Positions 1-8,067 of a DNA stretch of 10,458 bases are shown here, one piece after another. Every line of letters begins with the position of its first letter. The stretch's first letter is position 1. Made by a program: the position numbers and the translations under genes. Under the pieces are notes generated by a model, which worked only from the letters and a program-made list of their open reading frames with translations, ran no database searches and was not told where the DNA came from. The DNA is from Echinostoma caproni (taxonomy: Eukaryota > Platyhelminthes > Trematoda > Plagiorchiida > Echinostomatidae): assembly GCA_900618425.1 (NCBI GenBank), contig UZAN01060699.1, forward strand, positions 1 through 10,458. The letters are read 5' to 3'.

Positions 1-2440
1 GAAAGTCTTCATGGGATTTAGAATACATCTGCGTCTTACTGAATTTTTAACCCGAACCAAGTTAAAATTGTTCCCCAAATAGTCACTAATATTTCGTTCC
101 GGTATCATAATTGTTCAATAGGTAGACAGAAGCATTCAGAGTGCTACATCGTTGCACAACAGCAATCATGAAAATCGAACGTATGCAATTTTACTACCTT
201 CTGCTGAAGTAGTCAAACTTGAGCACCAAAAACATTCTTATTATCGCGTTATGTTGCCTACACGTCTTTTATGATGATTTTAGTTTTCCGAGTAACACAG
301 GTTTGTGACACTCGATGTTATCCTAAACAAATCCATTGAAAGTGTTACCCCAATGTCGGTTTCGGTATCACGTTACTTGTCATACCTGAACTCATGAGAA
401 TTTTTGAGCTCATTTGATAATGATTGTTCACTTGAACAGGTGTTTTGAGTAGACGCAGAATACTAATAATCTGTATGCTTTGCCGTGCCATCAGTAAAAT
501 ACAGGTGCTGAACTAGATAGATATGGTGACGTAAGTCTGATTACAGAAACAGGTTGCAGCTTACAATCTCATACTACACAGATAGTCATTTGTGAAATGG
601 ATTTTCTTGCAAGCCTAAGCTCTCCACTCCTATGGCAATTCTGTTGTACCACCGAGGATTTGCGATCTTGATTGATTTCATCAAAGTCGTAGTCTCGAGA
701 AATTTAGCACTCTACGGCTCGAAGATCCCCTCTTAGCTATATTTCCCGCCATATATTGGACTGTACTTTTTGCATCAATCCAAAGCAAGTATTCCGGGTT
801 TTAAACCAACAGAAAACTGGGCGTTTGTTACGGTTTGATGAGGCCTTAGGCATTCGTCGACACAAACCAGAACTCTGCAAACAATTAGACTTTGTGGCCA
901 GCCTGAGTCCCCCATGGTAGGGCTGTCACCTTAATCCAGATCGCTAAACATGTTCTCCCACCCTATCCCTTAGTTTAACCCGACGGTGATTGGTGAACTT
1001 TGACCTTCGCACTGATTTTCCCTTAGTCGAGTGTTTTTGAGGTTTAAAGATATGTGACTGTCCTGATCAAACTTTCACATGAGTTTTTATACACACCCGA
1101 AAACATAACGTGACATATTTGAATTCAACCTGTCCTGTGACGATGCTTGTTCTTGCCCTTATGAAATTACTAAAGAGAACTAGATGTATGAAAATTGGAT
1201 TAGTTTACAATTTTACAGCTCAAAATTATAAAATGTGTAATGTGAAACGGCTTGGATGTCCTTTATTTTCTTTACATAAGAATTCTCCTATTATACCTTA
1301 AGACAACGAGAGCCGCATTCAAAGTACAGAAGAAATCCGTTAGGGTGAAGCTGCTCATAAGTTTCGATAAATTAGAGCACATCTTTAACTAGTTGAACTC
1401 GTGTCAACTCTCCCCTTGGGGCTCACTTCATAATGGTGAGGAAGTAAAACACCATACTAAGAAAATTAACATAACTTTTTAAATACATCACTTTCTGCCG
1501 TCACAAAAGCAAATAGCCTTTACGAAAAATTATTGCCTTCGGAATTAAGAACAAAACATTTTGCCTGTGGACATCTTAAACACTTCGACGGTAGTTGCAT
1601 TGTTGACGGAGTTTTGCAGTGTCCACCCCTCAAGTAGTCTCTTAACTTCGAAACCACAACCTTACAAGATAGTGTCGCAAACACAGTGTGTCATACAATA
1701 ACTTAAATATTTTTGTACGTTTTTTTCTCCCAAACAAATTGCATCTAGATCGTCACCCTCCAAAAACCAAGTAATTATGTTACGAATCAAGAATTGGGAC
1801 GTAATTCTTTAATTTACTTCTGTTCACAGAATGCAATGCTTTGGGAAATAAATCTGGTTATCAGATGACTCCTAAATAAAACAAATTAGATGCGTCCCTG
1901 GTGGCGAACGTCAAACGTTCGTTATTTTAGGTGATGGCCTTACTATGCGGAAAGAAGAACCTATTTTTACGTGATATGAATCGTTTCATCTGTATTGAAG
2001 CCACATGGATTATTAAGGGGGTTCGACATTTGTGGTAAATGTTCATTTTGTGCCGTATGTTGTTGGAAACCGACTATGTGAACTTATTGCTAAGGTGACC
2101 AATATCATGCTTGCACTACTGGAAACGTGCTGAATAACTAAGATATATTCATATATTATTAGAAGAGCGATATTACAATATATGTGTGAGATGAATATCA
2201 GTCGTTTTCATGCATGCACCATTATGAGTATGTAACGGTTGTTGTATTATCATATGATCGCTGCTTCAGGATTTGGCATTTAACTTGACAATCGGTACGT
2301 TTATTAGGCTGTAGACTAACAGTAGGAACACGTTTTAGTCAGTTCTATGGCAAAAAATAAAACTTGGAGCATAGCCTTAATTATTCTCTTTAGCATGCGG
2401 CTTTACAAAGAATAGGTATGCAGAAACTTATGGTTGTATA
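1..2440. other. Anonymous intergenic DNA, no gene recognised
   Basis: No reading frame here gives a protein I recognise. The longest is 63 codons (1110-1301, + strand). It begins at a non-ATG codon and has no motif, so I treat it as chance. Base composition is AT-rich with T and A runs. A weak AT-rich inverted repeat (8-bp arms at 2150-2157 and 2177-2184) is of a kind expected by chance in such sequence. I see no tRNA-like boxes, tandem arrays or retroelement motifs. A very diverged repeat or a distal regulatory element could be hidden here and would not be visible by eye. Confidence 0.6.
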
Positions 2441-2576
2441 TGAATGCGTTCGAACAATATTTGCAGGCATCCATCGAAAGCTGTCTGTTGTTCGCGGATT
2501 CGTGTCCTTGTCAGGAATGGAACTGCGGACCTTCGCCTTTGGGAACGCGAATCAATGGCACACGACAGTGACCGTC

Positions 2577-2645
2577 GACCGCGTAGCTTAATGGCCACTT
2601 TGACCTCTCAACCCAAACGTTCACGATTCGAGACTTGGCCGGGAC
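2577..2645 (+). repeat. tRNA-Glu-like sequence (tRNA pseudogene or SINE head)
   Basis: This 69-nt stretch has the layout of a tRNA. An A-box-like TAGCTTAATGG lies at 2584-2594. An anticodon-loop-like CTCTCAA lies at 2605-2611, with CTC (Glu) in the anticodon position. A B-box-like GATTCGAGACT lies at 2625-2635. Spacing from anticodon to T loop is exactly that of a tRNA with a 5-nt variable region; the D arm is about 3 nt short. The stems have decayed: about 4 of 7 acceptor pairs, 3 of 5 anticodon pairs, and a poorly paired T stem. It is therefore not a functional tRNA. In animals such sequences are usually tRNA-derived SINE heads or tRNA pseudogenes. I could not define a SINE body or tail in the sequence that follows, although the flanks (about 2490-2720) are GC-richer than their surroundings. 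Confidence 0.45.
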
Positions 2646-2789
2646 ACGATAAATGCCCATATAGGACTAAACAGCTGCCCAGTGTTCTGCGATGGTCATC
2701 TCAATATATCTTTGCGACCGCGAGCCCTTTGTGGTTGGCACTTTTGAACGATCTCTATCACCTTTTTCATTACATTTTCTTCACATGAT

Positions 2790-4365
2790 GCTTAGCATAA
2801 TTACAATATGGTGTGTTCTTCTGGGATCTCACCTCACGCTGTGCTTTGTTTTGCTCTTGATAGTTTATGCCATTCAATGCGTGCTATAATTTTTAGTTTC
2901 CTCTCCAGAATCACTATCGAATTGATGAATAGTGAAATTCGTTTTTACTCGCCAAATCCAATTAGTTTTATTTTCAGATTGTGAATTCTCAATGCTACCT
3001 GCGCACTCCTTTGAGTGTTCCGCAACATAGACAAACGGAACTCAAATTTTATGATTGTAGAACACTCATACTTACTATAATGTATTGTTAACAACTGATT
3101 TGGGCATTACCTAATCAAGTGGTGTTCAGAGCATACTGATTTTTGAAAACATCGCAATGACGTATTGATAAGTTACTGATCCCTTCAGGCTGATGTACTC
3201 TTACATCGTTTTGGGTATAAGACCGTCATTTATTTGGGCAGACAAAAGGACTCTTATGTGATATAAATCAGAATACACTTTTCATTAGCAGCGCAAGAAA
3301 AGCATAATAGAAATGTGCGTTTTGAAGACGTCCACCGCTTGTACAGCATATTTTGGTTACCAACCATCCGATTATTACTGCACGGTAATAAAAAGCAAAC
3401 ATATTTCGGACCCAAAACTGATGTAAGCTACGAGAACCGATTTTCAATACTTTGCCAATATTTCGAGACAACCAGCCTATTACAAGCTTTTGGCTACAGT
3501 CTCTGGAATAACCTCAAAATGCATAGAGCGCATTCAACGTGAATTCAGAAACTCTGCACCATTCGTTTTATCTATAAGTTTGTTTCCTGTGTCGAAACAA
3601 TGAAATAAATGATGGTCAAGAGAGAGTGACAGGAACAGGGAGAATGAGTGTTTTTTTCTTGTTTCAGCTATCGATGGTATTCCTTGTAGACGGACAACTA
3701 GGACACAGCACAGGTTATCCAACGATGCCTAGCCCGCTCCTAATAATCTTGAGAACGTCGTGGCCATTTTAATTAAAGGTGTACTGGCTTTTATAAATAT
3801 AGATCACCAGTGTATGAACAACTTGCATCAAAATTAACTTGTTATGATCGCAAATCTGTTTAAATCGTCATTATGTAAAACGACCGATCAACCATAACGG
3901 ACCCATAAAGATTAGTACGCTTTGTGTGCACAACTCTTAAGTTGCCGATGATATGTGGGATTTGTAGCCAATGAACAAAGGTGAGACTTTTGAATTCGAA
4001 CCGTGATTTTTCCCAAATTGAACGGAGTTCGACGAATACCGTCGATGTTGCAATTTAACAATAAACCATCAATTTTAAATTCTAAAATACAGTCTTACAT
4101 CTCCTCAACTGGGGAACCTCCTGGTGTTTTTGCTCTTGAACTCTGAACCTCCGATTTTTGTCTCGTTCGTTGAAAAATTTCTACAGATGGTTATTCGGCC
4201 TTCCAGAAAATTTACATATCAATATTTTGGAGGCCAAGGAAACTTGCTCACAACGAACAAACGTGGACGCTCGATTGGCAAAGGCTACGGATTGTCCTGC
4301 GAGGAGTGAACTGAACTGAAGGAGACACGCTTGTAAGCATCACGTTTGCTCATGTAATGTTCTGA
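2790..4365. other. Anonymous intergenic DNA
   Basis: No recognisable protein or RNA gene. Short open frames at 3268-3471 (-), 3315-3542 (+), 3534-3722 (-) and 4124-4309 (+) overlap on opposite strands or lack any domain signature; I regard them as chance. A purine-rich tract (about 3610-3645) is followed by a T-rich stretch ending in TTTCAG (about 3650-3667). This resembles a 3' splice site, but no coding exon that I can recognise follows it. Confidence 0.55.
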
Positions 4366-4620
4366 GACGAAGTTCTACAAACTGCAAAACGAATCTACCC
4401 TTTCTCAAGTGACATTAGCCAGCTCGCGGGAAAATCTACGTTGTCCAGAATCTGGTTTAGTAAAACCTGGACCCCGATAATGCCGATAATGCAGTACGGA
4501 AACGGAGGTTCTCTTGAAGAGATCACTTCCTCCAACGAACGTTGGTGTACTTTCTTTTATCGTAAAAACGGAAAAAGTAATTACACTTTCGTTCGATGCG
4601 AACCTAATGTTTTTTGGTAA
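4366..4620 (+). other. Unassigned open frame upstream of the LINE relic
   Basis: Frame 1 is open for 84 codons between an upstream TGA (4363-4365) and the TAA at 4618-4620. There is no ATG until codon 39, so it is not a good gene candidate as it stands. The translation has no motif I recognise. It lies about 270 bp upstream of, and on the same strand as, the endonuclease relic. It could be a 5' part of the same LINE (ORF1 or the N-terminal end of the endonuclease), or simply a chance opening. A perfect 9-bp tandem duplication lies inside it. Confidence 0.15.
4474..4491 (+). repeat. 9-bp perfect tandem duplication
   Basis: CCGATAATG occurs twice head to tail (4474-4482 and 4483-4491). Its length is a multiple of three, so it does not shift the open frame around it. 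It is a typical replication-slippage scar. Confidence 0.8.
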
Positions 4621-4888
4621 ATTTCGTTGTTTACTTATCCATCCTTGAAGTTACACCTATGGTCTATATGACCGTATGACCAAGTTCAGAGACCGAATTT
4701 CTTCTACCCATGTTTTCTTGTTATCAATTATTAATGCCTCTTTGTCGTCCTTATTATCTTAAACTCTGCTTTGAGCAGTGTTGTCGTATTTATACCCCCT
4801 CCATATTCGGATAATGATGTTTACTCTCCTTGAATTGAGGAACTTTGTCGTAAGAAAGGGGATGCCTAGATGTTCTTATTTCGAAACA

Positions 4889-5241
4889 GTTAAAGGAAAT
4901 AGGTCAAATGGGAGACCTAAAGGAATTGCATGTTGTTAACGGTTTTACGTGTTTCGAGATGTGAACTCCGTAATCCACACATCAGACTTGGTCCCAACGC
5001 TCTCGATACTCCTACCTCTCATAATCTTCTGTTTGTCTATTCTTTCTCCTCACAACTTGTAGTTTCAGACCAGTCTGTATGCATTGCTACCGGTCATTTT
5101 AATCGTTTTATTATCTCTCACCTCAAAACTTTAGGCCAGAGAAATCTGGTAAATTTTCCTAACCGACTTGGTGCCCAATTTGACGGTAATTTTGTAAATA
5201 CCCCGTTGCTCTATTTTTTCGCATTCCATGGTTTACGGTAA
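4889..5241 (+). pseudogene. LINE APE-type endonuclease fragment
   Basis: The recognisable core is open frame 4930-5241 (103 codons, stop after 5238). Around 5077-5190 it reads SVCIATGHFNRF, later NLVNFPNRLGAQ, then FVNTPL. This corresponds to the part of APE-like endonucleases containing the GDFN motif, which helps nick target DNA for target-primed reverse transcription. Here the site is GHFN: codon CAT at 5095-5097 replaces the usual Asp codon. Upstream, in another frame (4889-4936), NRSNGRPKG resembles the Gly-rich loop earlier in such endonucleases, ending at a TAA; this part is tentative. The N-terminal catalytic residues are not visible. The frame ends before the SDH motif, which I did not find. 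It is non-functional, and the start shown is only the first recognisable part. Confidence 0.6.
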
Positions 5242-5308
5242 ATATTTTCATCACCAAATGAGCAATTCCACGTTAAAACTCTTCAGGAGGAGAAGTTGCA
5301 CTCCTGAA

Positions 5309-5740
5309 AACTTATCGAAACTTAGAAATGTGGTTTCTTCTACCGATGTCACTGCTTTCTTCGAAGGCTGTAAACTCTTCCTGATGTGAGCATCTAATTA
5401 TAGTATTATATATTATTATTATATTATTATTAAATATTATATATATTGTTATATATTAATTTTTGCTATGAACTCTGTTGCCCAGTTGTGACTTTTTACA
5501 TTCTAACTGACAGATGCTCTTTGCTTCTTCTAAAAAGGCATCATCGTGAAAAATAAAAGACTTACCAGACTGGAAGACGCAGTGAAGCAAAATAGCTTCA
5601 ATTGTTATTCAATGTGGAGATATAGCTCCTAAATCGGGTGTATATCGCAACCGCAACTGCAGTGATATCTGGTCTGTTTTGAAGCACATCTGTGGATCAC
5701 GCAGCAGGTCTTTTCCAGATTTGAGGAGTTAAGCCGTCAG
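5309..5740 (+). pseudogene. LINE linker between endonuclease and RT, broken by a microsatellite
   Basis: Three short stretches resemble the variable region between the endonuclease and RT. Frame 2 at 5309-5389 contains SSTDVTAFFEGCKLF. Frame 2 at 5552-5632 contains KRLTRLEDAVKQNSFN, preceded in frame 1 by LLKRHHRE. Frame 3 at 5661-5732 contains SDIWSVLKHICGSRSRSF and then a TAA; the reading continues in frame 2 as FAKSTVRNSTSVFTS. The pattern (arginine/lysine-rich helix, then W..LKHICG, then FAKS) is familiar from LINE pol proteins. At least four frame changes or stops and an AT-rich insertion (about 5398-5462) break it. Position between the endonuclease and RT segments supports the call. Confidence 0.5.
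5398..5462. repeat. AT-rich microsatellite (TAT/ATT/TA mixture)
   Basis: About 65 bp made almost entirely of A and T, in interrupted TAT, ATT and TA units. It interrupts the LINE linker: recognisable linker coding lies on both sides (5309-5389 and 5527-5632). It therefore probably expanded or inserted after the element lost function. Confidence 0.85.
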
Positions 5741-5968
5741 TTCGCAAAATCCACTGTACGGAACTCAACATCAGTATTCACATCTTTTGGGAAGAATTTA
5801 TCTGTCACCCCAGTGGATGTCCTGAATGTACAGTTGAAGAGCGGCGCGGAAAATACCAATTACCAAAAGCGGATCTCCAAATATCGACCGGCTGCCTGCA
5901 CGTCAGTAGTATTGAAAGTTTTCGAACTTTTCCCAACTTTATCGCCCTCAAGTGTGCTGCTGACTTAG
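5666..5968 (+). pseudogene. LINE reverse transcriptase, fingers segment
   Basis: Frame 2 is open for 100 codons, with no ATG needed because it is an internal fragment, and ends at TAG 5966-5968. Its second half reads SGAENTNYQKRISKYRPA then CTSVVLKVFE. This matches the conserved early RT motif of LINEs, usually seen as a lysine-Ser-Gly run followed by NYRPI.LTSV..K..E. The first half (FAKSTVRN, VTPVDVLN) belongs to the linker. The region normally between these two parts, including the GPDG motif, is absent, so there is probably an in-frame internal deletion near 5828-5840. Catalytic palm motifs A and C do not follow. It makes no enzyme. Confidence 0.65.
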
Positions 5969-6051
5969 TGGTCGCTTGCTTCTGTAAAGTTCACGTTTTT
6001 TCTAAATAACATTTTTTATTGCTAAATGTAGATACATGTGTGGATGTTTCT

Positions 6052-6502
6052 TTTAGCCTTGAAAGAGGCATGCCTTATCAAACCCTTTTGGGCAATCAGC
6101 CTAAACTTTCTTGTAATGGTAAGCTAATACCCAACGGTAATACCCAAAGCTAACTCTGTGAAATATCCTTGAGTTACTTTGTCACACAATCAATATTGGT
6201 CCAAACATGTTGATAAGATTTATATTAGGGTTCGTAGGCCATCCTCCTACCCGTTCAGGCTTAAAATGCTCGGCGTTCACCGAAAGGTAATTCTTAACAT
6301 TGTACCTGCATGCATTCTCCCACATTGGTTGTACTGTTCCCGTGCATATTTTCCTCGTTTGAAGGAGGAAGACTTTATTCTCTTTTCCACATCTCTTGAA
6401 GGTCTTTCCCGTTACAGTGGCATTTCAAAGACCATTTTTGCTGACTTTATTATTATTAGCAAGCATTTTGATTCTTGCGACATATTAAATTTTTTATTTT
6501 AA
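6052..6502 (+). pseudogene. LINE reverse transcriptase, palm remnant plus motif E and thumb
   Basis: In frame 1, LERGMPYQTLLG (about 6058-6093) resembles RT motif B with some changed residues, followed by CNGKLIPNG. After a frameshift at a 13-bp duplication, frame 2 reads PKANSVKYP, a stop (TGA 6170-6172), then VTLSHNQYWSKHVDK. This is the motif E / primer-grip region, in which a Leu-Gly pair is expected where Pro-stop now stands. The following open frame (6179-6502, 107 codons, starting at TTG) continues through LGVHRKVILNI, ILPHWLYCS and FPRLKEEDF, the C-terminal domain typical of these elements. The YADD catalytic motif is missing: motif B and motif E are only about 35 codons apart. The frame ends at TAA 6500-6502, earlier than usual. 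Confidence 0.75.
6125..6147 (+). repeat. 13-bp period short duplication inside the RT relic
   Basis: TAATACCCAA occurs at 6125-6134 and again at 6138-6147, an offset of 13 bp. The RT reading frame is frame 1 before it and frame 2 after it, and 13 leaves remainder 1 on division by 3, so the duplication accounts for the frame change. Confidence 0.8.
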
Positions 6503-6599
6503 CTTTCTTAAATTCAACATACAAAGACTTAGCCATCTTTTTAAGAAGGGGGGAAGCGGCTAATCGAAGGGCTGCCATTATACACAAAGACGAAAGTCA

Positions 6600-6674
6600 G
6601 GCGGTGATGGTGGGGTTAGAACACACATCCCCTGGGATATAATTTGGTGACGTTACCACCGGGCCACCACCGCC
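6600..6674 (-). repeat. tRNA-like sequence, 75 nt (tRNA pseudogene or SINE head)
   Basis: Read on the - strand, the stretch begins GGCGGTG and ends CACCGCC, a perfect 7-bp acceptor-type stem; the outer arms match at 10 of 11 bases. Total length is 75 nt, as in a tRNA. An A-box-like TGGCCCGGTGG lies at tRNA positions 9-19 and a B-box-like TGTTCTAACCC at positions 52-62, exactly where expected. The T arm pairs at 4 of 5 positions. The anticodon stem does not pair and the D stem pairs poorly, so it is not a working tRNA. It begins about 100 bp downstream of the LINE relic, on the opposite strand. It may be a SINE head with a pol III-type internal promoter; I could not define a SINE body. Confidence 0.5.
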
Positions 6675-6823
6675 ATGTACTGTGAAATGAAAAACACTGC
6701 CTCATGCCCATCAAAAGAAATCGGAGTCTCATCCGAGTAGCCATTTTCCTCACTGTAACATGTTTGAAATGCTCAAAATTCACCCGACTGTAAAGTCTCC
6801 TTAAGCAAGTGTAAATGTCTCAC

Positions 6824-6872
6824 CATTTGCAGTGTAACTACCTTCAATACCGAAGTAGTCTGATTGCAAATG
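6824..6872. repeat. 49-nt foldback (imperfect inverted repeat)
   Basis: CATTTGCA (6824-6831) is the exact reverse complement of TGCAAATG (6865-6872). A G-T and a T-A pair extend this arm. After a 3x3 internal loop, ACTAC-C-TTC (6837-6845) pairs with GAAGTAGT (6852-6859), with one bulged C. The terminal loop is AATACC. About 18 pairs form over 49 nt. I know no family for it. It could be the core of a small foldback element, a hairpin RNA, or chance. Confidence 0.6.
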
Positions 6873-6976
6873 ACAATATCAAATAACTGCTCTACGCAAA
6901 ATATGCAATGCCAAATGACAGACTGTGAAAGCTGAACGATTGTTTATTCAGTAACTTTGCACTACTGTTCTGTTTT

Positions 6977-7139
6977 GCTTTATTTAAAACTGTTCCTTTT
7001 TGTTTTCGTTTGGCTGTATCATAGTTTTACGCATCATTCCGTACACCCACCTGTGAAATCTTCTGCAGGCCGGCGTTAAGTGACCCAGTCGTAAGTCTGC
7101 TTGAGTGTATCGTTTATCGAATAAATACGTTTTACTGCA
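6977..7139 (+). other. Possible LTR remnant upstream of the gag relic
   Basis: The stretch holds a TATA-like TTTATTTAAAA (about 6979-6989), then about 130 bp later an AATAAA polyadenylation-type signal (7120-7125), then TACTGCA ending at 7139. This resembles the promoter, R region and end of an LTR, and it lies about 80-130 bp before the first gag-like residues. Against it: no primer-binding site complementary to a tRNA 3' end is visible just downstream, no second copy of this sequence is visible elsewhere in the window, and such signals are common in AT-rich DNA. Confidence 0.2.
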
Positions 7140-7218
7140 GAAACCACGGTTTAATTTGAAATAAAGTGCCTCTGCCCTTTCTGTATTTTGCTATCTGCCC
7201 ATGCCGTGCGTGAGGTTT

Positions 7219-7582
7219 GTCTTGACGATTTTAAGATCGCCGCCACTACAGCCAAATTCATTCGACAAACGTTCACTGGATTGAACCGTTCTCTGGGGAA
7301 TATTTGCCCAGTGTTAACGGTAATGCTGTGGCCGATGTAGAAGTGATGAAATCTGCTGCCGATGAGCTGAATGCAGCCGAAAATAGAATTGCTGAACTAG
7401 AATGTCGTCTTAAATTGTATGAGCAGATATTAAAACGTGAGGTGAGATATGCTGCTGTTAGGCTGGTTGGTGTTAATCGTGTTGGTTGTGAATCTGGTGA
7501 ACATTTCAAACCACAATCAGCCGAATCCGCTTGTATTCATAATCTTTGGGCTTCCAGTATATCATCGCACCGTCTTGTGTGA
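7219..7582 (+). pseudogene. BEL/Pao gag N-terminal part with coiled coil
   Basis: The main open frame (frame 2, to TGA at 7580-7582) has an acidic and alanine/leucine-rich helix, about residues 10-47 counted from 7304, including SAADELNAAENRIAELECRL. Its heptad-like spacing predicts a coiled coil, as often seen at gag N-termini for multimerisation. Just upstream, frame 1 (7219-7284) reads SPPLQPNSFDKRSLD before a TGA, and the sense appears to pass into frame 2 as WIEPFSGEYL, so a 1-base frameshift near 7270-7282 is likely. The region after 7443 (VRYAAVRLVG...) is less recognisable, except NLWASSISSH near 7540-7569, a pattern I associate with this gag type. No ATG start can be assigned. Medium confidence. 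Confidence 0.5.
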
Positions 7583-8067
7583 CTCAAGGGTATGGTGACT
7601 CGCCAAGGATCCGTTGTTGTAGGGCACGAGTCCCGCCCGAACTTTTCGATTTCGAGAAGAGTCACCCAGAAATCATACCGAAAGATAAATCCTTTATCGG
7701 AAAGATCATTTCATTAGTCGTTACCTCCCCCCCCCCCNACGGTGATCCAGCGAAACACTGGTCATTTATCCGAAGCTTCCAATCAAGTGTACTGAACACC
7801 ATCGACGACCGCGAAACGCAGATTTCCTATTTGCTGCATTACTGCATCGGCGAGGCGAAAGCGGCTATTGAAAGTTGTTCAATACTGCCATCAGAATAAG
7901 GTTTATGGGATGCCTTTAACATTTTGAAGTCCCAGTTTCGTGGACCGTAGATGATGGCCCAGTGTTATTATAAACGAGTTGTGGACCGCCCGCCATTGAT
8001 CACTGACGATGTACAGTCGTTCGATAGATTATCTGACGTTTTTAATGCTTGCCTCGTCACCCTCTAA
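7546..8067 (+). pseudogene. BEL/Pao gag, DUF1759-type region, first part
   Basis: Frame 1 runs from about 7546, with TAA at 7897-7899, TAG at 7948-7950 and TAA at 8065-8067. Key stretches are GDPAKHWSFIRSFQSSV (from 7741), YLLHYCIGEAKAAIESC, WDAFNILKSQFRG after the first stop, and RPPLITDDVQSFDRLSDVF after the second. This is the signature order of DUF1759: G-D-P...W..F..F, then YL...L.G.A..AI, then A..IL...FG. Similarity continuing in the same frame across the two internal stops shows a degraded gene rather than separate genes. An 11-C run with an N at 7727-7738 lies just before GDP, and the sequence just upstream of it (about 7650-7726) is only weakly gag-like. Confidence 0.8.

Larger units (their letters stand above)
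4889..6502 (+). mobile_element. Decayed non-LTR (LINE) retrotransposon, EN to RT C-terminus
   Basis: Parts of a LINE polyprotein occur in correct order on one strand: an endonuclease segment around a GDFN-like site (5092-5103), a linker to the reverse transcriptase (5309-5740), an RT fingers motif (KYRPAACTSVVLKVFE, about 5879-5926), a possible palm motif B remnant (about 6067-6093), and the motif E/thumb region (6161-6502). Intact elements of this type encode about 900-1000 residues. Here the same landmarks span only about 1.6 kb, so sequence is missing. All three forward frames are used in turn, with several stops. The layout fits a CR1/Jockey-type element with an APE endonuclease; the closest relatives I recall are from flukes. 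The 5' boundary is unknown, and no poly-A or 3' repeat tail was identified. Confidence 0.75.

Noticed and set aside
2142..2199. AT-rich imperfect palindrome (GATATATTCAT... to ...ATGAATATC)
   Set aside because: The arms are short and nearly all A/T, and the outer arms are out of register by several bases; chance is the simplest explanation.
2444..2788. 114-codon open frame, the longest in the left third
   Set aside because: It runs through the tRNA-like sequence at 2577-2645 and lacks any domain. Its length reflects the local rise in GC content rather than coding.
3645..3670. 3' splice-acceptor-like T-rich tract ending in CAG, followed by an open stretch of about 38 codons
   Set aside because: The following translation has no recognisable domain and no exon partner was seen. 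Similar tracts are frequent in AT-rich DNA.
7434..7450. Good 5' splice-site match (GAG then GTGAGA) inside the gag N-terminal frame
   Set aside because: No matching acceptor joins it to a better coding frame, and gag similarity resumes only through ordinary frameshifts. A single match to such a short consensus is expected by chance.
7273..7509. Open frame on the minus strand opposite the gag N-terminal region
   Set aside because: It is the antisense shadow of the coiled-coil coding sequence; the sense translation is the one with a meaningful pattern.
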